From Rhizobacter sp964253025 (GTDB lineage Bacteria; Pseudomonadota; Gammaproteobacteria; Burkholderiales; Burkholderiaceae_C): a DNA stretch of 64,000 nt. The stretch is from contig NZ_CAXUQC020000001.1 in the NCBI RefSeq assembly GCF_964253025.1, positions 806,001 to 870,000 of the forward strand, given 5' to 3'. The translations under genes were made by a program, and so were the position numbers. The stretch's first letter is position 1, and every line of letters starts with the position of its first letter. Below the pieces are notes generated by a model. That model had not been told where the DNA came from and did not search any database. It was given only the letters and a program-made list of their open reading frames with translations. Of this stretch, positions 50,605-58,703 are shown in pieces.

Positions 50605-51777
50605 ATGCTTGACGATTCCTCCGCTGAATTGAGTTTGCCTGCCCGGGCCGCTGCGGCCACTGCCGCGCGTCCCACGGCGCCCGACCCGGTCGTTCGGTCC
50701 AAGGCAGCGCGCGCCCGGCGACCCTCCGCGCGGGGGCCCATGCCGACGCCCGAGCCGCACGCGGCGTCCACCGCAGCACAGTCCCCCGCCGCCCTGCGCG
50801 ACCTCCTGAGCAGCCTGCTCGTCGGCCTGCGCCTCGATGGCGTGGAGTACGGCCGATGCGTGCAGCACGGGCCCTGGGCCGTGACCTTTCCCGCCCAGCG
50901 TTCGGCACGCTTCCATTTCGTGGCCAGCGGCGGCTGCTGGCTGCGCACCCGGACGTCCGACTGGCTGCAGTTGCGGGCAGGCGACGCGGTGCTCATTCCC
51001 CGCGGCAGCTTCCACGTGCTGGCCAGCGCGCCCGACGTGCCGGCGATCGACATCGACACCCTGTCGCGGGTGCCCGTCTCGGAGAACGTGTACGTCGTGG
51101 CCGGCAACGCGCCACCGGAGGGGCAGGCCGCCTCGGCACCCGAGGTGCTGTTTTGCGGCGCGCTGCGCTTCAACCTCGACCCGCTGCACCCGCTGATGAT
51201 GATGATGCCGGAGGTGATGCGCGCCGGTGAACTGGCGCGGCGCGACCCCACCGTGCCGGCCTTGCTCGAGGCCATGGAGCGCGAAGTCGCGCTCGACCGC
51301 GTCGGCGCCTGCGGCATCGTCGCGCGGCTGGCCGATGCGGTGGCGGCCAGCATCATCCGCGCCTGGGTGGAATGTGGCTGCAGCAACGACTCGAGCGGCT
51401 GGATTGCCGCCGTGCGCTGCCCGAAGATCGGCCGCGTCATCGCCGCCATCCACGCCGACCCGGAGCGCGACTGGACCGTGCCCGCGCTCGCCGAGCTGAT
51501 GGGCGCCTCCCGCTCCAGCTTCGCCGAGGCCTTCACCCGCACGGTCGGCGACAGCCCGGCCAAGTATGTCGCCAAGGTGAAGATGTTCCAGGCGCGCCGC
51601 TGGATCGCCCAGGAGGGCATGCGCATCGCCGTGGCCGCCGAGCGCCTCGGCTACGACTCCGAAGCCTCCTTCAGCCGCGCCTTCAAGCGCATCATCGGCC
51701 ACCCGCCGAGCGCGGCGCGGGGCGACCCGGGGCAGGCGTGCGAAGCGGCGCCCGCCGGGCGGCTGACCATGGCGTGA
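50605..51777 (+). CDS. AraC-family regulator with cupin sensor, divergent from an MFS gene
   Basis: A 390-residue regulator with an unusual 60-residue low-complexity N terminus (Ala/Pro/Arg-rich), an AraC cupin-type sensor (FHFVASGGCWLRTRTSDWLQ, LRAGDAVLIPRGSFHVLAS, about 105-180) and the C-terminal double HTH (WTVPALAELMGASRSSFAEA, YVAKVKMFQARRWI, RLGYDSEASFSRAFKRIIG). The sensor is of the type seen in regulators of efflux/reductase genes. GGAAGAG precedes the first ATG; a later ATG at codon 46 would remove the low-complexity part. The divergent partner is the MFS gene 77 bases away, so MFS and reductase are its likely targets. Confidence 0.88.
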   Translation: MLDDSSAELSLPARAAAATAARPTAPDPVVRSKAARARRPSARGPMPTPEPHAASTAAQSPAALRDLLSSLLVGLRLDGVEYGRCVQHGPWAVTFPAQRSARFHFVASGGCWLRTRTSDWLQLRAGDAVLIPRGSFHVLASAPDVPAIDIDTLSRVPVSENVYVVAGNAPPEGQAASAPEVLFCGALRFNLDPLHPLMMMMPEVMRAGELARRDPTVPALLEAMEREVALDRVGACGIVARLADAVAASIIRAWVECGCSNDSSGWIAAVRCPKIGRVIAAIHADPERDWTVPALAELMGASRSSFAEAFTRTVGDSPAKYVAKVKMFQARRWIAQEGMRIAVAAERLGYDSEASFSRAFKRIIGHPPSAARGDPGQACEAAPAGRLTMA

Positions 51778-51850
51778 TTTCCGCGCGAGGAGGACGAATC
51801 ACCGCGGCCCCGGTTAGCATGGCGGGCTTCGTCGCTGCCTGCCTGCCGCC

Positions 51851-52393
51851 ATGGATTCCCGCCCCGCCGCCGTGCCCGCTCTCATTCGCCGAGCCGTTGC
51901 AGATGACGTCGAGGCGCTGGCCGCCATCACGTCGCATGCGGACGTGTTCCCGCACCTCCTGCAAATGCCGCATGGGGATGCGGCGCAGTGGCGACAGCGT
52001 CTGTCCGACACGTTCGGCCCGTCGAGCGGCAACCTGCTGCTGGTGGCAGTGGTGGACGGTCGGGCGGTCGGAGCCGTGGACCTGCACCCCGCGCATCCGT
52101 CACCGCGGCGGCGGCATGCCATGGGCCTGGGGATGTACGTGCATCCCGAGGCGCAGGGGCGCGGCGTGGGAACGCAACTCCTGCAGGCCGTTTGCGACTA
52201 CGCCGACCGATGGGTGGGCGTGAGCCGCCTGGAACTGAACGTGTACACCGACAACCTCGTAGCGCAACGGCTGTACCGTCGGTTCGGCTTCATCGACGAA
52301 GGCGTTCAGCGCGCCTACGCGCTGCGGGACGGCCGGTACGTCGACAGCCTGCGCATGGCGCGCCTGCACGCGACGCCGCCGTTGGCCGCATGA
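51851..52393 (+). CDS. GNAT-family N-acetyltransferase
   Basis: A 180-residue acetyltransferase. LIRRAVADDVEALAAITSHA opens the GNAT fold, LLLVAVVDGRAVGAVDLHP is strand 2-3, and the acetyl-CoA loop reads GMYVHPEAQGRGVGTQLLQA, with the canonical Q-x-x-G-x-G (QGRGVG). LELNVYTDNLVAQRLYRRFGF completes it. RimJ/SpeG-like substrates (protein N termini, polyamines, drugs) cannot be separated by sequence. Single gene between the AraC regulator and the convergent enoyl-CoA hydratase. The frame has a normal codon bias. Confidence 0.88.
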   Translation: MDSRPAAVPALIRRAVADDVEALAAITSHADVFPHLLQMPHGDAAQWRQRLSDTFGPSSGNLLLVAVVDGRAVGAVDLHPAHPSPRRRHAMGLGMYVHPEAQGRGVGTQLLQAVCDYADRWVGVSRLELNVYTDNLVAQRLYRRFGFIDEGVQRAYALRDGRYVDSLRMARLHATPPLAA

Positions 52394-52509
52394 GGCGCGG
52401 CAGGGGGCCGTCATCCCGCTCACGGCGCGAGCCTTCGGTGCACCGGCCGCGTCGGTCTCACCTTCCAACGGCGTACGTTGCCGGGTGAACCTACCGCGCT
52501 GCCGGAAGC

Positions 52510-53328
52510 TCAACGCCCACTGAACCTGGCCTGCCGCTTCTCCACGAACGAGCGCACGCCTTCGGCCCAATCCTCGCTGGCGAAGATGCGCTTGCTGATG
52601 GCGGGGAAGTCCGCCACGGCCGCGGCAGGTCCTTCTTCCACCGCCTTGATGGCGTTGAGGCGGGTGGCGGTGACGGCGAGCGGTGCTTGCGCGGCGATGC
52701 GTTCGGCGATGGCGAGGGCCTCGTCGAGCACCTGGGCATTCGGCACGAGCTTCTGCACGAAGTTGAGCCGGTAGGCGGTGGGGGCGTCGAACTCGTCGCC
52801 GGTGAGCAGGTACAGCATCGCGTTGCCGAGGCCGGCGCGTTCGGACATGCGCAAGGTGGCGCCACCGCCCGGCATGAGTCCGCGCTGAACCTCCTTCTGA
52901 CTGAAGCGGCAATCCTCGCCCGCCACCACGATGTCGGCGCCCAGCATGAGCTCGATCCCGACGGTGAAGCAGACGCCCTTGACCGCCGCGATCACGGGCT
53001 TGGTGCGGCGCCGGTAGCCGGGCTTTCCGAAGTCGTGCGGCTCGACGAGGCCCTCGGGGATGAGGCGCTCGCCGCGTTCGAGGTGGGCCTGCACCGAGGG
53101 CATGTCGAGGCCGGCGGTGAAGTGGTCGCCGAAGGCATGCAGCACGCCGACGCGCAGGGCGGGTTCGTCGTCCAGCCGGGTGTAGGCCTCGCCGAGCTGT
53201 CGGAACATCTCGGGCGTCCAACCGTTCCGCTTGGCGGGACGATTGATGCCGATGAGCAGCACATGGCCGATGACCTGGGTCTCGATGCAGCCGTGATCGG
53301 GTGCGGGCGTGGTGACGTTGAGTTGCAT
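52510..53328 (-). CDS. Enoyl-CoA hydratase/isomerase family protein (crotonase)
   Basis: A 272-residue crotonase. The CoA/oxyanion loop is FGDHFTAGLDMPSV (near residue 66-79), followed by KGVCFTVGIELMLGADIVVAGE with the usual conserved Gly (quoted in part). The QKEVQRGLMPGGGATLRM block carries one catalytic-type Glu in KEVQRG, while the second position found in true hydratases is not obvious. ASEDWAEGVRSFVEKRQARF is the standard C-terminal helix. It stands divergent from a double-hotdog/crotonase/nitronate-monooxygenase operon with about 180 bases in between, so the two units probably serve the same catabolic route for a CoA ester. Substrate unknown. Confidence 0.9.
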   Translation of the reverse strand: MQLNVTTPAPDHGCIETQVIGHVLLIGINRPAKRNGWTPEMFRQLGEAYTRLDDEPALRVGVLHAFGDHFTAGLDMPSVQAHLERGERLIPEGLVEPHDFGKPGYRRRTKPVIAAVKGVCFTVGIELMLGADIVVAGEDCRFSQKEVQRGLMPGGGATLRMSERAGLGNAMLYLLTGDEFDAPTAYRLNFVQKLVPNAQVLDEALAIAERIAAQAPLAVTATRLNAIKAVEEGPAAAVADFPAISKRIFASEDWAEGVRSFVEKRQARFSGR

Positions 53329-53508
53329 GGGGCGCACGGTGGTTAGGGGAAACCCAGGGCGCAACGCGCCGGAGTCGCGAGATGGTCGGCCATCTCCGGC
53401 TTCTGCGCTGCAACGCGCGTGACAGCGCCTCGCGCTGCCGGGGGCTAACCTCGCAGGTCTGCCGCCGGCTGCACGCCAGCGAGCGCATTCCAAGAAAGAG
53501 ACGCACCG

Positions 53509-54465
53509 ATGAGCCTCGCCTTTCCCGAGACGCCCGATGCCGCCCTGTGCGGCGTGTTGCGCAAGCCGCGCCAGATGCTGGCCGAGCAGACCTATGACGG
53601 CCACCTCTCGATCCACGACGACAAGATGGCCGAGGACCTCGGCTTGCGAGCCGGGCCCATCGAGGGCCCGACGCACTTCAGCCAGTTCGATCCCTTGCTG
53701 ACCCAGCTGTTCGGTCAGGCCTGGTTCGAGACCGGTTGCATCAGCGCGCACTACCAGAACATGGTGGTGGAGGGCGAGGAGGTGCGCGCCTTCGTGCAGC
53801 CGCCCAAGGACGGTGAACGCGTCGTGCGCATCTGGGCCGAGAAGCGCGACGGCACGCCGGTGCTCACCGGCACGGCCTCGGTGGGCGACGTGCCCGACAG
53901 CGCCCACGAGATCCCGCAGCGCATCGCCCGGCTGCGCCCGGCGACCGGCCTTGTCATCAACCGCGACCTGAAGGTGGGTCAGCGCGGGGCAGCGGCCGAG
54001 ACGATCGCCATGGGCTTCGACCAGCACATGGGAGACCACTATCCGTTCACGCTCGCGTCGAAGCTCAAGGTCATCACCGAGCCGTCGCCCTGGTACACGC
54101 CCGAAGGTGGGCCGGCGTCGCCATGGAGCCGGGCCATCATCCCGATCGAGATGATCAGCGTGCTGCTGGGCAGCAGCGTCAACCGCGCCGGCCTGCGGGG
54201 TCGCGGTCCGGCGGTCGGGCTCTTCGCGGGCCAGCAGATCCGCCTTGTGCGCGGGCCGCTCTTCGTGGGCCAGGCCTATGACCTGGAGCGCGAGATCATC
54301 GCCCTGAGCGAAAGCGCCCGTACGGAATCGGTGTGGATGCGCACGCAGGTGTTCGAGGCCGGCACGCGCACGCTCGTGGCCGAGATGATCCTGAACGGCG
54401 CCACGCTGAAGGCGTCGTATGCGAACTACGAGGCCGAGGCGCGTGCCCTGGGCCTCACCGCCTGA
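53509..54465 (+). CDS. Double-hotdog (MaoC-like) hypothetical protein
   Basis: A 318-residue protein that seems to hold two hotdog folds. First half: YDGHLSIHDDKMAEDLGLRAGPIEGPTHFSQFDPL, with GPIEGPTHFSQ resembling a MaoC-type active-site turn but lacking the full D-x4-H pattern (quoted: GPIEGPTHFSQ); MVVEGEEVRAFVQPPKDGER is a second-strand pattern. Second half: HMGDHYPFTLASKLKVITEP, RAGLRGRGPAVGLFAGQQIR and SYANYEAEAR. Such proteins are found near beta-oxidation-like genes and may hydrate or bind acyl-CoA. No proven function. It is the first gene of an operon with a crotonase (30 bases downstream) and a nitronate-monooxygenase-like protein. Confidence 0.7.
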   Translation: MSLAFPETPDAALCGVLRKPRQMLAEQTYDGHLSIHDDKMAEDLGLRAGPIEGPTHFSQFDPLLTQLFGQAWFETGCISAHYQNMVVEGEEVRAFVQPPKDGERVVRIWAEKRDGTPVLTGTASVGDVPDSAHEIPQRIARLRPATGLVINRDLKVGQRGAAAETIAMGFDQHMGDHYPFTLASKLKVITEPSPWYTPEGGPASPWSRAIIPIEMISVLLGSSVNRAGLRGRGPAVGLFAGQQIRLVRGPLFVGQAYDLEREIIALSESARTESVWMRTQVFEAGTRTLVAEMILNGATLKASYANYEAEARALGLTA

Positions 54466-54495
54466 AGCCGCCATCCTTTTCACCGGAGACACACC

Positions 54496-55308
54496 ATGCC
54501 CCAGATCGACACCGGAACACCTGACCTGCAAGCCGCCTTCGAGGCCGGCGTGCTCACCCTCACGATGAACCGGCCCGACGCGCGCAATGCGCTGTCCCGG
54601 CCGATGCTGCAGGCCATGCAGCAGCAGCTCGTGGCCGCCGAGTTCGACCTGGCCGTGCGCTGCATCGTGCTGACGGGCAGCGGCAAGGCCTTCTGCGCCG
54701 GCGGCGACGTCAAGGGCATGGCAGCCGGGGGCGCGGCCACCCGCACGATCGACGAGGCGATTCACCAGCAGCGCCACAGCCAGCGCGAGACGGCAGGCCG
54801 CCTCTTCAAGATGCCGAAGCCGACGCTTGCGGTACTGCCCGGGGCAGCGGCCGGTGCGGGCCTCTCGCTCGCGATGTCGTGCGACCTGCGCCTGATGGCC
54901 AGCAGCGCCTTCATGACCACCGCCTTCGCGAAGGTCGGCTTCGCCGGCGACTACGGCGGCACCTATTTCATGACGCAGCTGATCGGTGCGGCCAAGGCCC
55001 GGGAGCTGTACATGCTCAGCGACCGGGTGTCGGCCGAGGAGGCCTTGCGCCTGGGCCTGACCAACTGGGTGTGCGAGCCCGAGCAGCTGGCGGCGCGCAC
55101 GGGCGAGATTGCCCAGCGCCTGGCCAACGGGCCGGCGGTCGCCTACCGCTACATGAAGGAAAACCTGAACCGCGCCATGGGTGGCGAGGTGGATGAATGC
55201 CTGGACCTCGAGGCCACGCACCACATCCACTGCGCCCAGACCGACGACCACAAGGACGCGGCGCGCGCCTTCGTCGACAAGCGCGAGCCGGTCTTCAAGG
55301 GCCGCTGA
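54496..55308 (+). CDS. Enoyl-CoA hydratase/isomerase family protein (crotonase)
   Basis: A 270-residue crotonase. The oxyanion loop CAGGDVKGM is at 67-75 and GAAAGAGLSLAMSCDLRLMA at 116-135 is the CoA-binding helix entry. At the catalytic site, the usual Glu-containing G-x-x-E turn is replaced by FAKVGFAGDYGG (144-155), a form seen in a subset of hydratase-like enzymes with an Asp (Asp152) as possible base. It may thus not be a simple enoyl-CoA hydratase. It sits between the double-hotdog gene and the flavoprotein gene with gaps of 30 and 41 bases, clearly one operon. Confidence 0.91.
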   Translation: MPQIDTGTPDLQAAFEAGVLTLTMNRPDARNALSRPMLQAMQQQLVAAEFDLAVRCIVLTGSGKAFCAGGDVKGMAAGGAATRTIDEAIHQQRHSQRETAGRLFKMPKPTLAVLPGAAAGAGLSLAMSCDLRLMASSAFMTTAFAKVGFAGDYGGTYFMTQLIGAAKARELYMLSDRVSAEEALRLGLTNWVCEPEQLAARTGEIAQRLANGPAVAYRYMKENLNRAMGGEVDECLDLEATHHIHCAQTDDHKDAARAFVDKREPVFKGR

Positions 55309-55349
55309 GCGCACCGGCCACCCGATCAACGACTCACCGAGAACACGTC

Positions 55350-56333
55350 ATGAAGACCCGCATCACCGAACTCCTGGGCATCGAGCACCCCATCATCCAA
55401 GGCGGCATGCACCACGTCGGCCTGGCCGAGCTGGCCTCGGCGGTCTCCAACGCCGGCGGCCTGGGCATCATCACCGGCCTCACGCAGCGCACGCCCGAGC
55501 TGCTGGCCCGCGAGATCGCCCGCTGCCGCGAGATGACCGACAAGCCCTTCGGCGTGAACCTCACCTTCCTGCCCTCCGTCACGCCGCCCGACTATCCCGG
55601 CTATGTGAAGGCCATCATCGAGGGCGGCGTGAAGGTGGTGGAGACGGCGGGCAACAACCCGCAGAAGTGGCTGCCGGCCCTCAAGGAGGCGGGCATCAAG
55701 GTGATCCACAAGTGCACCGCGGTGCGCCATGCGCTGAAGGCCGAGGCGATCGGCTGCGATGCAGTGAGCGTGGATGGCTTCGAATGCGGTGGCCACCCGG
55801 GCGAGGACGACATCCCCAACTTCATCCTGCTCCCGCGCGCGGCCGAGGCGCTGAAGATTCCGTTCGTCGCCTCGGGCGGCATGGCGGACGGGCGGTCGCT
55901 GGTGGCGGCCCTTGCGCTCGGCGCCGAGGGCATGAACATGGGCACCCGCTTCATCGCCACCAAGGAAGCGCCGGTGCACGAGAACGTCAAGCAGGCCATC
56001 GTTGCGGCGAGCGAGCTCGACACCCGGCTGGTCATGCGACCGCTGCGCAACACCGAGCGGGTGCTCAACAACGCCGCTGTCGAACGCCTGCTCGAGAAGG
56101 AGCGTGCACTGGGCGCCAACATCAAGTTCGAGGACATCCTGCCCGAGGTGGCGGGCGTGTACCCGCGGATCATGCAGGAGGGCGCGATGGACGCGGGCGC
56201 CTGGTCCTGCGGCATGGTGGCGGGCCTCATCAACGACGTGCCGCCGGTGAAGGTGCTGATCGAGCGCATCATGGCCGAGGCCCACGAGATCATCGCGAGC
56301 CGGCTGGCCCGCATGGACGGGCGCGGCGCCTGA
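55350..56333 (+). CDS. Nitronate monooxygenase / 2-nitropropane-dioxygenase-like flavoprotein
   Basis: A 327-residue TIM-barrel FMN protein. HPIIQGGMHHVGLAELASAV (13-32), FGVNLTFLPSV, VIHKCTAVRHALKAEAIGC, and VDGFECGGHPGEDDI with the catalytic-type His in GGHPG, then PFVASGGMADGRSLVAALAL are family signatures. In operons with acyl-CoA enzymes such proteins often are enoyl reductases or oxygenases of unknown substrate and not nitroalkane oxidases, so the name is a family label. It ends the three-gene operon and converges on a LysR gene. Confidence 0.87.
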   Translation: MKTRITELLGIEHPIIQGGMHHVGLAELASAVSNAGGLGIITGLTQRTPELLAREIARCREMTDKPFGVNLTFLPSVTPPDYPGYVKAIIEGGVKVVETAGNNPQKWLPALKEAGIKVIHKCTAVRHALKAEAIGCDAVSVDGFECGGHPGEDDIPNFILLPRAAEALKIPFVASGGMADGRSLVAALALGAEGMNMGTRFIATKEAPVHENVKQAIVAASELDTRLVMRPLRNTERVLNNAAVERLLEKERALGANIKFEDILPEVAGVYPRIMQEGAMDAGAWSCGMVAGLINDVPPVKVLIERIMAEAHEIIASRLARMDGRGA

Positions 56334-56384
56334 CGGCCCTCGAACGGCCCGTCCCCCTGCGTCGGATGACGGCCGTTCTGCGTC

Positions 56385-57341
56385 TCAGCGCGCCGACGCG
56401 CGGCGCGCCGTAGCCACCGGCGACGGCGCCTGCCGGGCCACCTCGTTGACGAGGAAGTCGATCAGCACTCGCACCCGCAGCGGCACATGCCGTTGCGCCG
56501 GGTGCAACAGGGACATCGGCCGGGAGCAACCGGCGTAGCGCTCCAGGACCGGCTTGAGCGTCCCGCGCTGCAGGTCGTCCTCGACGATGAAGCGATAGGT
56601 CTGCAGCAACCCACCGCCGTGGCGGGCCAGCGTGACGGTGGCCAGGAGGTCTTCCGCGCATTGCAGGCCGCCTGTGGTGGTGTGCTCCACCGTCTCTCCC
56701 TCTACCTGGAACAGCCAGGTCACCGGCTGGCCGGTGCGGGGCAGCAGGAACTGGATGCAGTCGTGGCGAGCCAGGTCGTCCGGTGACTTGGGCGTGCCGT
56801 GGCGCCGCAGGTAGCTCGGCGCCGCCACGACCACGAGCGCGGCATCCTCCAGCTTGCGAGCGACGAGACCGGAGTCGGGCAGGGTCCGGCTGCGCACGGC
56901 GAGGTCGAACCCTTCGGAGGTGAAGTCCACGTTGCGGTTGCTCACATGGGCCTCCACCTCGACGTCCGGGTGCTGCAGGCGAAAGCGCGGCAGCAAGGGC
57001 AGGATGCGGTGGTGCCCGTAGGGCGTCGGCAGGCTGATGCGCACCTTGCCCGAGGGCCGCTGCTGGCGTCCGGTCACGGCCCGTTCCGCTTCGGCCAACT
57101 GCCCGAGTGCATCCCTGCAGCCGGCGAAGTACTCGCGCCCCGCCTCCGTGAGGGCGACCTGGCGGGTGGTGCGGGTGAAAAGCTGCACGCCCAGGCGCTG
57201 CTCCAGCCGCGCGACCGAGCGGCTGACCGCGGCCGGTGTCAGGCCCAGTGCCGCCGCGGCCGCCGTGAAGCTGCCTCGCTCGGCGGCGGCGCAGAAGAGT
57301 TCGATGCTGCCCAGCATCACATCGTCGAAACGGCGACTCAT
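56385..57341 (-). CDS. LysR-family regulator divergent from a flavodoxin-like operon
   Basis: A 318-residue LysR regulator. The winged helix reads SIELFCAAAERGSFTAAAAA, LGLTPAAVSRSVARLEQRLG, with LFTRTTRQVALTEAG after it. The effector domain holds VRISLPTPYGHHRILPLLPRF and VSNRNVDFTSEGFDLAVRSR. This type (group with CrgA-like proteins) usually controls the adjacent divergent gene, here the flavodoxin/NQO-like gene 144 bases away. A 5-bp inverted repeat with a 7-base spacer in between (57384-57400) is a candidate binding site. The last 20 residues are Ala/Arg-rich, extending the domain. Confidence 0.92.
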   Translation of the reverse strand: MSRRFDDVMLGSIELFCAAAERGSFTAAAAALGLTPAAVSRSVARLEQRLGVQLFTRTTRQVALTEAGREYFAGCRDALGQLAEAERAVTGRQQRPSGKVRISLPTPYGHHRILPLLPRFRLQHPDVEVEAHVSNRNVDFTSEGFDLAVRSRTLPDSGLVARKLEDAALVVVAAPSYLRRHGTPKSPDDLARHDCIQFLLPRTGQPVTWLFQVEGETVEHTTTGGLQCAEDLLATVTLARHGGGLLQTYRFIVEDDLQRGTLKPVLERYAGCSRPMSLLHPAQRHVPLRVRVLIDFLVNEVARQAPSPVATARRASAR

Positions 57342-57383
57342 GAGTGACCTTATGGAATGAATGAAGTGACGCGGTCGGTCTTT

Positions 57384-57400
57384 ATGCCATGAGCCGGCAT
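57384..57400. promoter_or_regulatory. Candidate LysR-type operator
   Basis: ATGCC and GGCAT form an inverted repeat around ATGAGCC, 43 bases from the LysR start and 86 bases from the flavodoxin-like gene. The layout suits LysR control. Function is inferred. Confidence 0.35.
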
Positions 57401-57485
57401 CAATAGCATCAGGTCATCGCGGTTGGGGGGCCATGAACAGCCTCCGGACCGTGTCGCTTCCACCCACTTTTCATCAGGAACAATC

Positions 57486-58061
57486 ATGAACGACGCTCGC
57501 ATCACGGTGGTCTTCCACAGCGGTTACGGCCACACCCGCAAGGTGGCCGAGGCGATTGCCGAGGCCTCGGGTGGCACCGTGCTCGCCATCGACGAGGAGG
57601 GCCGCCTGCCCGAATCGGCATGGCAGGCGCTGGACGCCGCCGACGCCATCGTGTTCGGTTCGCCCACCTACATGGGCAACGTGAGCTGGCAGTTCAAGCG
57701 CTTCGCCGACGACTCCTCCAAGGTGTGGGCCCGCCAGGGCTGGCGGGACAAGCTGGCGGCAGCCTTCACCAACTCCGCCAGCATCGCCGGCGACAAGCAG
57801 ACGACGCTCTACACCCTCTTCACGCTCGCCCAGCAGCACGGCATGCTGTGGGCCGGCACCGGCCTGCCGCCCAGCAACACCAAGGCGGCGACGCGTGACG
57901 ACATCAACTACCTGGCGTCATTCGCCGGCCTTGCGACGGCCACGCCGGCCGACGCCTCGCCCGAGGAAATGGTGCCCGGTGATCTGGCGACGGCGCGTCG
58001 TTTCGGGGAGCGCGTGCGCGAGGCCGCACAGCGCCTGGCGGCCACGCGCCGGGCGGCCTGA
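57486..58061 (+). CDS. Flavodoxin-like NAD(P)H:quinone/nitro oxidoreductase family protein
   Basis: A 191-residue FMN-binding flavodoxin-fold protein. The phosphate loop is FHSGYGHTRKVAEAIAEASG (10-29), then DAIVFGSPTYMGNVSWQFKRF, the second flavin contact, and AFTNSASIAGDKQTTLYTLF. This pattern is that of WrbA/NQO-like proteins that reduce quinones by two electrons. AGGAACAATC precedes the ATG. It is first in an operon with a 4-OT tautomerase and an NTF2-like protein, the latter two with 1-base and 4-base junctions. A role in detoxifying a quinone, epoxide or aromatic compound is plausible. Confidence 0.88.
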   Translation: MNDARITVVFHSGYGHTRKVAEAIAEASGGTVLAIDEEGRLPESAWQALDAADAIVFGSPTYMGNVSWQFKRFADDSSKVWARQGWRDKLAAAFTNSASIAGDKQTTLYTLFTLAQQHGMLWAGTGLPPSNTKAATRDDINYLASFAGLATATPADASPEEMVPGDLATARRFGERVREAAQRLAATRRAA

Positions 58062-58062
58062 C

Positions 58063-58278
58063 ATGCCGTACGTGCTCATCCAGGTCACGCGTGAAGGCGT
58101 GACGGCAGGCCAGAAGCAGGCGCTGATCGAAGGCGCGACGCGCCTTCTCGTCGACGTGCTCGACAAGGACCCGGCCACCACCTTCGTCGTCATCGACGAG
58201 GTGGACACCGACAACTGGGGCGTCGGCGGGCAGAGCGTCAGCGCGCGTCGGCTGGGGCAAGCGGAGTCCGCCTCATGA
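58063..58278 (+). CDS. 4-oxalocrotonate-tautomerase-like protein
   Basis: A 71-residue tautomerase-superfamily subunit. After Met is removed, Pro becomes residue 1, the catalytic base (MPYVLIQVT). REGVTAGQKQALIEGATRLLVDVLDKDPATTFVVIDEVDTDNWG follows the 4-OT layout of beta-hairpin and helix (quoted in part). Members form hexamers and isomerize enols or dehalogenate. The gene starts one base after the flavodoxin-like gene, and its end overlaps the NTF2-like gene by four bases, so all three are translationally coupled. Confidence 0.88.
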   Translation: MPYVLIQVTREGVTAGQKQALIEGATRLLVDVLDKDPATTFVVIDEVDTDNWGVGGQSVSARRLGQAESAS

Positions 58279-58682
58279 CGGCGCAGGGACCGGCGGCAGG
58301 TACCACCGACACCGCCGACATCGAGGCGCTGCTCCAGTGCTACTTCGACGGCCTGTACCACAGCGATACCGAGCGGCTGGCGCGGGTGCTGCATCCCGAC
58401 GCCCTTTATGCCACGGCCGCTGGCGGGACGTGGGTTCGACTGTCGATGGCGGACTACTGGCCCGTCGTCGAACGGCGGCCATCGCCCGCCAGCCTCGGAC
58501 AGCCGCGCCGTGACCGCATCGTGCGCATCGAATTCGCCGGCCCGGAAACGGCGCTCGCGCGGGTGGAGTGCCAGATCGTGCCCCGCCGTTTCGTCGACCT
58601 GCTGACCCTCGTGAAGGTGGAGGGGCGCTGGTGGATCATCGCCAAGGTGTTCCACCACGAGACGGTGGACGCGGCGGACTGA
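58275..58682 (+). CDS. NTF2-like (SnoaL/lumazine-binding-like) protein
   Basis: A 135-residue cone-fold protein. ADIEALLQCYFDGLYHSDTERL opens the fold, HPDALYATAAGGTWVRLSMADYW is a beta-sheet entry, and VECQIVPRRFVDLLTLVKVEGRWWIIAKVFH completes it (quoted in part). This is the pattern of SnoaL_4/lumazine-binding-like domains with isomerase, polyketide-cyclase or storage functions. It starts in the overlap ATGA with the tautomerase gene. Together the three genes look like a small module acting on one substrate; which one is open. Confidence 0.85.
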   Translation: MTAQGPAAGTTDTADIEALLQCYFDGLYHSDTERLARVLHPDALYATAAGGTWVRLSMADYWPVVERRPSPASLGQPRRDRIVRIEFAGPETALARVECQIVPRRFVDLLTLVKVEGRWWIIAKVFHHETVDAAD

Positions 58683-58703
58683 GGCGCGAACCCGGCGCCC
58701 GGG

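Noticed and set aside
48180..51626. A 1148-codon minus-strand frame that would fuse the reductase to long upstream sequence
   Set aside because: The upstream part runs through the MFS gene in the wrong frame and through the AraC gene antisense. Only the last 344 codons match a family, and they start at a good ATG.
52510..55329. A 939-codon minus-strand frame ending in the crotonase
   Set aside because: Only the C-terminal 272 codons are real; the rest is antisense to the double-hotdog and second crotonase genes.
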